Shown here: piece by piece, positions 55,901 to 64,000 of the stretch
How positions within the stretch are numbered: position 1 is the stretch's first letter
Layout: every line of letters starts with the position of its first letter
Assembly: GCA_029216955.1 (NCBI GenBank)
Contig: JANAVB010006998.1
Span: 2,647,192-2,711,191, forward strand
DNA length: 64,000 nucleotides
Direction: 5' to 3'
From: Iris pallida
Lineage: Eukaryota; Streptophyta; Magnoliopsida; Asparagales; Iridaceae
Position numbers and translations under genes: made by a program
Notes under the pieces: generated by a model
The model's input: the letters and a program-made list of their open reading frames with translations, nothing else
The model's database searches: none
Told to the model about the DNA's origin: nothing

Positions 55901-58900
55901 GCTCACCCAGATATGATGCTATAGTGCATCAACTGAAGCAGTGATACCTATATGCCTACAAGAACAAAAGGTTTATAAGCACATAAATTGAGCATAATGT
56001 ATCAAGAAATCAAAGGTCTATTCCTAACAATCTTCCAGTACTTGTTTACAAGTCATCTACGGTTAATCTAAAAAGAGATAATTGGTACATACTCAGTAGC
56101 TTACTTCTGAGCACATAATTCTTTTGAAAAAAAAAGATGTGATCAAAGTTATCCTAGCTAAGCCCCTAAATTGAGTATAATTAATAAAGGACTGTTCCTG
56201 ACAATCATCCAGCTGCATTCTACTAGTCAACCAGGCACAACACAAATTAGAAACTTAACATATTAACTAGTTAATCCTATGCAACAGTCCATGACAATAG
56301 GGTATTATTCCCAACATGATTTTTACCTTAATTTGACACTGACAGTGATGTTAACCTGGTAGCGTCAATAATTGCAACCCATACATGACCTTCTATCAAG
56401 TTTTCTGATCACAAGATACCGCTGAAGTTGGAGGGCTGCTACTTGCTTGCGATACAACATAACTTATTGTAGTATCAGACTGTAGAAGTATTAGGTCGCA
56501 GTATCTAATGCTCAGAAAGTGTTCCAAGTATCAGGTTGTAGTATCACGTTTTGTACTTGGATATTCCAGAAGTATCAGGCTGCAGTATCGGATGCTCATA
56601 CTTTAAACATAAATAAGTAACATGTGAAGGAACTATCAAATAACATTGAATATGAACAGTTTAAATTTGATAATAAAGAACAATTAGAGGAGAAAAGAAA
56701 AGAGGATAATTACAACAGAGAAGAACAACAAAGAAAGTACTATATTGCTATTATTTTATTCAAAAAAGAATAAAGAAAGAAATGATGCATAGGAAAAGGG
56801 ATGTGAGGCTACTGTTATTTTATTCAAAAAGGAAAAAAGAAATAAATGGTGCAGAGTAAGAGGGATGTGAGGCTACTTTAAGTATTTATGATTTTACTTG
56901 CAGGTCTGTGGGCTTTAGTTGTGGCTCTTTAGGTTTTTTACCAATCCTAACTTTAAATCCGTCCCGTTGACCAGTTAAAAGGGCCAATTAACAATAACCT
57001 GCCAGATTAATCATTATTGGGCCGATAATCACCCTGACTGATCAATCAGTCTGAGTCCATGAATTTCTACACAGGCCTCAGTCTTTATTTATAGCTCAGG
57101 TGAGTTCTCGGTCAAGTAATCAAATTTTAATAAAAATGGTCAAGATGTACACAGCCTTACTCCATAGAAATAAAACTTTTTTTTACCATCAATAATAGGT
57201 TTTAGAGTCTACAAAAGTAGGTCAATGTATACGAAGAATATAAAAGTTAAGGGATCAACTAGTGATTCCAAGATAAGGGATCAGCTAGTATAAAAAATAC
57301 CAAGAACGGTAATGAGATCTGTATTTATTTATGGACCCAAAGTGGTTTACTGATTCCAAGATTCACCTACAAATAAATGAATGGTGCAACTCTGGCTGCT
57401 TAAAATGGACTGAGGTTAAGCCCGAGCTAACCTGATTTTTCAACCAAAAGAAAGTTTTATCTAGACATGCTCGCTTTGAGTTGGTTCAGGTCTGGCTATA
57501 TTTGGGTTAGTATCCTACGATCCTAAGAAGCTACTTCTCTCATCCACTTCTCAATATTTCCATTTTCCCTAGTAATTAAATATACCATGCTTATTCCCAA
57601 TCTGTATCATCCAAAGAAGGTAAACTGAAGATTATTTTACAGACTTTCAACACTATGATTACACTCAAATATATCGAACATGGAGAGCATATCAATAGAA
57701 AGCATAATTGAACAAAGAATAAAACAAAAGAAACACTAGCTAGACATATTCTGGACGTGAGATAACATCATCATCAACTAAGTAAACAAGTTACACAGGA
57801 TAGTGTCTTACCGGCCAACACATCTAGAAAAATTAACTATGCAGGAACACAAAAATAGCAATAGCACAGCTCTTCCAGACACACTTAATGGACAGCCAGC
57901 TTCTAGTTCTTGAATATAAATAAAATAATAAACATCACATAGTCAAACAGCCTCCATTTAAATATAGCTCTAACCAACTTAAATAAGCATCCATCTGCAA
58001 ATCAAATGGCAGATTGACCAGCATCTCTGAAAAGCTACAACCTACAGATTAGAGAAGATAGCGAACTTTCTTACTTTCCAGTTACATTTGGTGGTTGGAT
58101 GTACATTTACATGAGGGTGAATGTATGACCCACATATTGCTTCTAATATCTGTATTCAGTGGAAAGCTTGGGAGGCCATCCATTGACACAGTCTGAGCTT
58201 TCAAATAAACCCAACACCACCCCTACCTGTGCACTCAATCGCAATGGACTGTTGCAAAATCACTCCATAAAAGCCACACAATGATGTGCAAAAGGATTGG
58301 TAACCTGGTTATGCTTTAAAGCATTAATGGTAAGATGAACTCCGGAGTTCAGACCAATAGCTAAATTTTATATGTCCAACTTTGTAATTTAATTATAATA
58401 AAAAAAAAGTAATAAAAAACATTACTAATGACTACAACAACAACAAAAGCGCAATCGCATAATTGATTTGGAATGTTATTCGTAATCTGAAAATTCCACC
58501 ATGCATTCTAGGATATCAGAACAAATAATAGCATAAACAACAACATAATAAACAAAATTCCTATATAAATAAATAAATATACATGCCTATAAAAGAATAT
58601 ATGGTGATGTTCACAAAGTTCATAACTGAAAGGCTAATGAAGGAATCATAATATTGATTTTTTAAACATTTCAAGAGATGATATATGGTGATTCTTAGAA
58701 AAATCCAAACACCCTATAAGATTCAATTAACAAGCTTCAAATAGAAGAAAGCCACCAAATGAACCACTTACAACTGTGTATTTGAGTCAAGAGACATCGA
58801 AAAAGCCAATTTGAAACTTTGCCCTTCATAATATCTGGACATAACATTAATAAAAAAATGTCAAATATTGAAAACTGAATTCACAGGAAACTGAAACTCA

Positions 58901-59000
58901 TCAAAGATAAAGTTCTTTGAATGCGTACAAGCCCTAAATCTCAAAAATTTATAAAGGAATCAATCAAAACCCTAGATTTACGGCCATAATAAAAACCCCA
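52911..59000. other. Interior of element G, AT-rich, no gene called
   Basis: Reading both strands, I see only short ORFs (up to about 100 codons) without recognisable domains. A small repeat with AGTATCAGRYTGYAGTATC occurs at about 56470-56600, and CCTGGTTTGGACCGAAC-like phrases recur near 53490 and 54305. It could be intron-rich captured host DNA or a decayed transposase gene. I cannot decide. Confidence 0.45.
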
Positions 59001-59079
59001 AACCCACCCAAAAATGTGGTAGAATTAAAAATCCACCAAAACCCTAACTTTGTGAAATTAATCAAAGATAAAACTCACC

Positions 59080-59260
59080 TGAAGAACTTTGATTTCGATT
59101 TTGACTTCGGAAGGAGGAGGACCTTGATGCGGGCTGGAGAGGATCTTGGACGTAGCTTCGGAAGGAGGAGGAGGAGAAGGACGTCTGTTTCTCCCCGTGC
59201 CTGGCTAGGTTTTTTGGAGTTATGTTTTTTGTTGGATTTGGACGTCTTTTAACTTCACAA
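59080..59260 (-). other. Possible 5' untranslated exon of an element G transcript
   Basis: On the minus strand a pyrimidine-rich, GC-richer segment ends in a consensus donor, TTCTTCAG|GTGAGT (GT at 59078-59077). It contains a roughly 50-bp duplicated phrase (CTTCGGAAGGAGGAGGA on the plus strand). No ATG is seen in it. CACTA genes are transcribed inward from one end, which fits. Confidence 0.35.
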
Positions 59261-59379
59261 GACTTATGTTTTTAGCTTTTTGGATTTGGTGAATTTGAAA
59301 TTAGGGATGGAATTTTTCTTTCGTTCCGGTTTTATGTGAAAAATGTTTGGCAAAAAAAATTTGGAAGCAAATAATTAGG

Positions 59380-59670
59380 CAGGATATGCTTTATGGCATG
59401 AGTTTGGTAGGCTGCGAAAACATATTCATTTTATAGCCTGCTAGTGCAGGTCATGAATGCGGTGAGTTCCCTATAATAAATACGGCTCGCATAAAAGTAG
59501 GTCGTAAATTATGACATTTAACGGCACTAAAAATGCGTGTCGTAATAAAATGTGAAAAGGAAGAATTTACGGCTCACATTTACGGTGCGTCGTAATATTA
59601 TATTATTTACGGCCTACATCCTACGTACGTCGAAAATGAGAGGCCGTAAAAGCCTTGATTTGGTGTAGTG
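59380..59670. repeat. Right terminal and subterminal repeats of element G
   Basis: TACGGCTCGC, GGTCGTAAAT, TTTACGGCTCAC, TTTACGGTGCGTCGTAA, TTTACGGCCTAC and GGCCGTAAAAGCC lead into the terminal inverted repeat ending GGTGTAGTG. Confidence 0.7.
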
Positions 59671-60332
59671 TATCATGGTTCATTACATGTCATTGATCAT
59701 TTCGTGTTCACACATCATGGTTATGATCATAGCAGATCATCATGTAAGTAAAGAGACATATCCTGAGTGCACCCAACGGGCCACCGATGTAAGGAAGACA
59801 ACATAGCTTAGAGCACATATAGAGAAAAGTACATGTCATGACAAAAGAGAAAATGCCAAACCATTGATAAGCCGTGTCACGGCTTGCACAAGTCGTGCCA
59901 CGATTTTCTATTTAGCAAAAATATAGAAAGTCGTGCCACGATTAAACAAAATCGTGCAAAATCGTGTCAAGTCGTGCCAAGTCGTACTGTGACTTGCACA
60001 AGTCATGCCGGGTCGAGTCATGCCATGCCTAGACATGGCACACACGAGTCATGTCGTGTCATGAAGATCAATAGCGAGAAAATCGCATAAAATCACAAGT
60101 CGTAAAAGATGCGATAAGCCGAAACAATACAAAACCAAGGCATGAGGATCATGGATATCCATGTGCCCAAGTGAAAGGGACTTATGCGCCCACATGGGGG
60201 TTCCTATGCGCCCACATGAGGGTGGCTATGCGCCCAAACATGGGTGCCTACATAGCCAGGGCACTTGCATGGCCAAGTGCCAAGGAATGGAGAAGGGGTT
60301 TGTGCATTATGGGTGATGGCCCTGTGCCATAG
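59671..60332 (-). repeat. Element H 5' LTR, outer visible piece with its own minisatellite
   Basis: Follows the B LTR at first (TCATGACAAAAG...), then carries a different array: AAGTCGTGCCACGATT-like units at about 59870-60060, and three 26-bp units with TATGCGCCCACATGGG at 60183-60245. It is cut by element C after CATAG. Confidence 0.75.
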
Positions 60333-63329
60333 TGTCACGACCCGGTCCCCAAATACTTGGGTCGAATCAGATCATGCCCAGCCTGCACCGTTGATGAGAC
60401 GGCGGCAGTAAGCTGTAATCCCATTTGCAGGTAAATCAACAACAAGATTGAAACTGATAATTGCCACAACTTTTATTTAGCGATAATTAAAAAAAACTTG
60501 TTCTGAATACAAGGCTCAAAAACTAGAATTAAAAGAGCAACTAAAAATTCTTAATTTTTAAGTAGCATCTAAGTTGACGCCACATCATCCTCATCAGCTG
60601 GAAGTACCGCCGGGTACAAGTCAGGATCGTAGTCGCTATTGATTAGCATCTCCATGTCATCAGAAATACCTAAAATGTTGTCTCCAGTCAGGAGGGAGCA
60701 AAGTACAATTCATGCAAACTTTAACAATTAAAATAACAATTTATGACATGCACTTTTAAACAATTTTAAGATGAACAGTTTTGAATAATACAATATAGTG
60801 ATGTGAATAGGTAATGAATATGACCGGTTTGGGTTACAATAGTATCCTAGCGATACGGTATGGCTTGTCCCCGTGTGAAGAGGGGAAAGCTAATACATTC
60901 ATTATCCTAAATTTGGATTTGGTCATATCCACTACTCTACTCCCCCAGTCCCCAACAGTATAATCAGTACTCCCGAAGGAGTTTCGTGTTTGAACAGTGG
61001 TTAAAACATGCAATGAAAAGATTGCTAAGAAAATTGTAAATCTACACAAAATGTACTTGCCTTAATTTCCGGGTTTGAAGAGTTGGTACTTCGGTATTTG
61101 GTAAGTCACGCTCTTCCTTGAAATCCTACATTTTTGGGAACTTGTTTCAGAAACATTTACAAGTTGTCTAGTTGCAATCTCTATTTGTCTTTCCTAGTCA
61201 GTTTTAATTGTTAACTAACTAACACAACATTTACTAATGAGTTGTACTTTAGAAACTTAATTTTATTTTGCTTTTCAGGAAAACTTGTAATTACCATTTA
61301 AGTTGTTAAAACTTGTAGTTTATACATAAAATTAATATTTATTTAATAAGTGAGAAAATCACTAATTAATCAACTAATATATATATATTATCTATAGTTA
61401 TTCTAACATTTGCATTATACTAATACATCCAGAAAATAATAAAATCTAATTATTACATTCTTCCAGCACGAATAAGTAATTGGGCTTATGCCTTTACAAC
61501 CCGATTTACATGAATTTAAATAAGACGAACAATGGTTAGCCTCAAAATTAAATAACTATAAAACTACAATTCTAATTTTTAAATTATAACATTGTGAGTC
61601 TCAGACTCTGGTCCAGTCTTCACATTTAGCTACTCTGCCTCAACGTCCGGTCGAACCGGTGCATTTGCATTTCGCTGGGGCCCAGTGACCGTTAGGTCGT
61701 CGCCCAAAAATATTATAAAATAATATTTTTTATATCAAAAAAAATCATTTTTAAATTATTTTATTAAAAAATTTTCCGAAAATTTCGGCAGCATTCCCTC
61801 TGTTTTCGGTCAACCCAAAAACTGGGAAATGCTCCATTTACCTGCAAAATAACTCCCAAATCCGAAATTCAGAGAATATAAATATTTTCAAAGCCAATAC
61901 AGTATTTTCCATACTTCCCGAAATCAATTCGGGAAACCAGATAATATTGGAAAGAACCATACTTTGCCAACAAACCATTCTCAATTTTTAACCCAAAGCC
62001 CCAACAGAACTAATCAAAAATCATCCCACCATTTTTAACATAACCAACAGAGAACCAACTATCCAGTAGAAAATATTTCCATCACAAGTATAACAATAAT
62101 AACTCTAACAGAACCTTTATTCCGAGAAAACTTCAGAAAACAAATATAACAAAATTGTCCCACAAACTCTCGGAAAATCCGAGAAAACTTCAGAACTAGG
62201 TTCTGTCAGAAATAACCAGCAAAATCAAACCACAGCATAGTTCCGATAATTTTTGGAAGAACCGAAAATAGCAACGTAAATATTACGTTGTCGAAAACCG
62301 AAATCCCGAAGGATTCAGGGACCAGATTTCATCATAGACTATAAAAAATAATCTACGGGATCCAGAAATTACCCAAACGACGAAATCCGAAGGGATGCCT
62401 CGGATTCGGGCAATGCCTCGCCGGGATACGGCTGCACAACCACGGAACAGATCGGGGACGGAGACCCGAACAAAGCGCGGAGGGCGAGGGGGCCGGTCGG
62501 CGGCGCTTGGGCTGGTCGCCGGGCTGGCGCGCTGGTCGCCGGCGGTGTCGGGTGGGCGCGGATCGGCCGCGGGGTCGGCGGAGGGTGGCGCTGGCCTCGG
62601 GATTTCGCCGGGAAGCGGTGGTCGGCCTCGGGAGGTGGGGTGGCCGGAGTATTGAAGTTAGGGCTTGGTTTAGAGGAGAATGATGGTGGTGGAAGAGGAT
62701 GGTTTGGAGTATAGGGCTTATATAGGAAATAGAGAAAAGGGGTTACCACATGGAGGAAGATGAACAGCCCTGGGCCATTCATGGCCGCCGGCGGGGAGCC
62801 GGAGGGGTTAGCCGTTGGGTCGGAGAAGGAAAGGAAAGGTCCCAAACTTAAAAAAATTAATGAATGAAATTATTCATTCCTTCCTCTCTTATGGCAAGTA
62901 TTGCTGTAGGGAAAATTAATAATGGGTTGGCTTATGGGTTATTGGATTCTAAGGATCCTTATTGGGTTTGGGTTTGCAACTAAATGGGTTTGAGGTTTTG
63001 GGCCAAGCAAATGGCCTATGTTTTTGGGCTTAAAAGACATGGTTTCTATTTATAAAAAAAATGGATTTTGTTTTATGGCTAAGAAAAATCATTCTCATAC
63101 AAATTAGTTAAATAAATATTTGTAATTAAAACAAAAGAAAAAAATGTTTTTAGTTTCAATTCGGTTTCGAGTCTGGGTTGACATACAAAAATCCTTGTTT
63201 AATTATTTTGAAAGAATATATATATTTTTTTTTTACATAATATTATTCTAGCATTTATTTCAAAAAAAAAATTAAATTTAAATCTAGCAATTAAATATAA
63301 AATTGTAAACTAAAATTATGGGTTTCACA
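60333..63329 (-). repeat. 3' LTR of element C (2997 bp)
   Basis: AT-rich except for a GC-rich island at 62400-62640. On the minus strand a TATATAAG box at 62717-62724 lies just upstream of that island, which would then be R/U5 or leader. A Pro-rich ORF (62369-62845 minus) covers the island but has no known domain and spans the predicted promoter, so I do not call it. The other ORF at 60834-61049 is also unsupported. Confidence 0.85.
62717..62724 (-). promoter_or_regulatory. TATA box in the element C LTR
   Basis: The minus strand reads CCTATATAAGCCC, about 65-70 bp before the GC-rich segment. Confidence 0.55.
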
Positions 63330-63345
63330 ACCTTCCCTCCTTAAT
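63330..63345 (-). promoter_or_regulatory. Polypurine tract of element C
   Basis: The minus strand reads TTAAGGAGGGAAGGT before TGTGAAACCC. Confidence 0.8.
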
Positions 63346-63391
63346 AAATTTCGTCCTCGAAATTTTAAGAATTAGGTTGAGAAAAATTACC

Positions 63392-64000
63392 TCAGGTCTC
63401 AAACAAGTACGGGTACTTCTCCCGCATCTCATCCTCTCGCTCCCAAGTAGATTCGCCCGGGGAATCATGCCTCCACATCACCCGAACTATGGGAGTTACC
63501 GAGGTTCTGGTCCTCTTCGCACCTCTGTCCAAGATTGCCACTGGCTTCTCTGATATAGTGAGGCTTGGTCCGATCTCCAACTCTGAATGGTCCAAGACGT
63601 GGTCCTCATCAGGTACATACTCTCTGAGCTGTGAAACGTGGAAGACGTTATGCACGCCTTCTAGATTAGCTGGTAGAGCTAACCTATACGCCACTTCTCC
63701 AATCCGGCTCAGAACTTCGAACGGGCCAATGTATCTGGTACTCAGCTTCCCAGCTCTACCAAATCTGATTGTCCCTCTGGTAGGAGAAATCTTCACGAAG
63801 ACCTTATCTCCTTCTTCAAATGCCATTGGTCGACGACCGCTGTCTGCCCAGTGCTTTTGTCTGTCTTGAGCAATCCTGAGCTTGTCTCTGATTATCTTCA
63901 CCTTCTCTGCTGCGTCAGTCACCATCTCTGGACCCAGCAGTACTCTTTCACCAACGTTATCCCATGCCAGTGGTGTACGGCAACGACGTCCATAAAGAGC
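63392..64000 (-). CDS. Element C integrase end and chromodomain-like tail (partial)
   Basis: The frame is open from the right edge (ALYGRRCRTPLAWDNVGERV) to the stop at 63392. It includes AQDRQKHWADSGRRPM, the GPY/F-like LSTRYIGPFEVLSRIGEVAYRL, and the end VRVMWRHDSPGESTWEREDE...KYPYLFET. This aligns with the same region in B. No damage is visible. The catalytic core lies outside the window. Confidence 0.92.
   Translation of the reverse strand, partial: ALYGRRCRTPLAWDNVGERVLLGPEMVTDAAEKVKIIRDKLRIAQDRQKHWADSGRRPMAFEEGDKVFVKISPTRGTIRFGRAGKLSTRYIGPFEVLSRIGEVAYRLALPANLEGVHNVFHVSQLREYVPDEDHVLDHSELEIGPSLTISEKPVAILDRGAKRTRTSVTPIVRVMWRHDSPGESTWEREDEMREKYPYLFET

Larger units (their letters stand above)
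52467..59670. mobile_element. Element G: CACTA-like DNA transposon, apparently non-autonomous (7.2 kb)
   Basis: The ends form an inverted repeat: ACTACACCAAATCAGGGCT on the left, and the reverse complement of the right end is CACTACACCAAATCAAGGC. Inside both ends, TTTACGGC/GCCGTAAA motifs recur in both orientations over about 300-400 bp, the subterminal repeat pattern of CACTA elements. H LTR sequence resumes outside. The duplication is unclear: TA on both sides, or CTA/GTA. No transposase ORF is seen in the AT-rich interior. Confidence 0.72.
9326..60332 (-). mobile_element. Element H: old Tekay-type chromovirus, the host of all other insertions
   Basis: H is in pieces: integrase 9326-9859, integrase to RT 23286-24347, RT to gag 32177-34849, leader to 34984, and 5' LTR pieces 34985-36494, 52392-52466 and 59671-60332. 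The pieces join at the same residue or base on each side of the insertions (for example DTIWVIV on one side of B and VIVDRLTK on the other). H is the same family as B by LTR start (TGTCACGCCCCAGA) and by protein, but much older. It has many nonsense codons, a frameshift in RT and a changed protease motif. Its 3' LTR is left of the window and the rest of its 5' LTR is right of it. Confidence 0.87.
60333..64000 (-). mobile_element. Element C: Tekay-type chromovirus, 3' part
   Basis: An LTR of 2997 bp (60333-63329) is followed by a polypurine tract and the 3' end of pol on the minus strand, which runs off the right edge. The LTR starts TGTCACGACCC and ends GTTTCACA. The left flank is CATAG, the expected duplication. 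The pol tail is of the same type as B but clearly diverged. The 5' half and other LTR are outside the window. Confidence 0.88.

Noticed and set aside
52911..59000. A conventional host gene within element G
   Set aside because: Short ORFs and AT-rich stretches only; no run of exons with matching splice sites and a recognisable protein was found by eye.
62369..62845. 158-codon Pro-rich ORF in the element C LTR
   Set aside because: It crosses the predicted TATA box, is low in complexity and has no recognised domain; GC-rich DNA gives long chance ORFs.

Overview
This is a block of plant nuclear heterochromatin made almost entirely of nested transposable elements. The evidence is: Ty3/gypsy Tekay-type and Tat/Ogre-type polyproteins, a Ty1/copia element, LTR pairs of about 0.3 to 3 kb, plant-style TATAAATA boxes, GT-AG introns and a CACTA-like DNA transposon. 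I found no convincing host gene, tRNA, rRNA or CRISPR array. The layering suggests a repeat-rich, probably large, flowering-plant genome; I cannot name the species.

Layout. The base layer is H, a decayed minus-strand Tekay-type chromovirus whose two ends both lie outside the window. H is cut by six insertions. (1) A, the 3' part of a plus-strand Tat-lineage element (1-9325), sits in the H integrase. (2) B, a complete minus-strand Tekay element (9860-23285, TSD ATAAC), also sits in the integrase and itself carries D, a 2.6 kb non-autonomous LTR element (16669-19241, TSD GGTAC). (3) F, a minus-strand copia element (24348-32176), sits in the H reverse transcriptase. (4) E, a minus-strand Tat/Ogre-like element (36495-52391, TSD TGCAC), (5) G, a CACTA-like DNA transposon (52467-59670), and (6) C, the left part of another minus-strand Tekay-type element (from 60333 to beyond the window), all sit in the H 5' LTR. 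H coding and LTR sequence can be followed across each junction.

How the parts work. B, H and C have the usual gag, protease, RT, RNase H, integrase and degenerate chromodomain order. A and E share a more unusual plan. Besides sense-strand gag-pol with an extra archaeal-type RNase H, each carries an antisense gene between integrase and 3' LTR. That gene has its own TATA box, a short first exon starting Met-Ala-Pro-Lys, a first intron in phase 1 full of tandem repeats, a long exon resembling the plant-mobile-domain/Transposase_28 type extra ORFs of Tat elements, and a coiled-coil last exon. Each element also has its own short motif (TCACGC in A, GCGCATG in E) scattered through the LTR, the antisense promoter and the first intron. 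A has a second small antisense ORF with its own TATA box and a 59-bp repeat array. This two-way gene arrangement with private motif arrays is the most interesting system in the window.

State of decay. A pol is open to its end. B has two nonsense codons plus the D insertion. E has lost its whole RT core and has several in-frame stops. F has two nonsense codons in pol and a broken gag. H is heavily mutated. Most nonsense changes I could polarise look like C-to-T (or G-to-A) transitions, as expected of methylated, silenced DNA.
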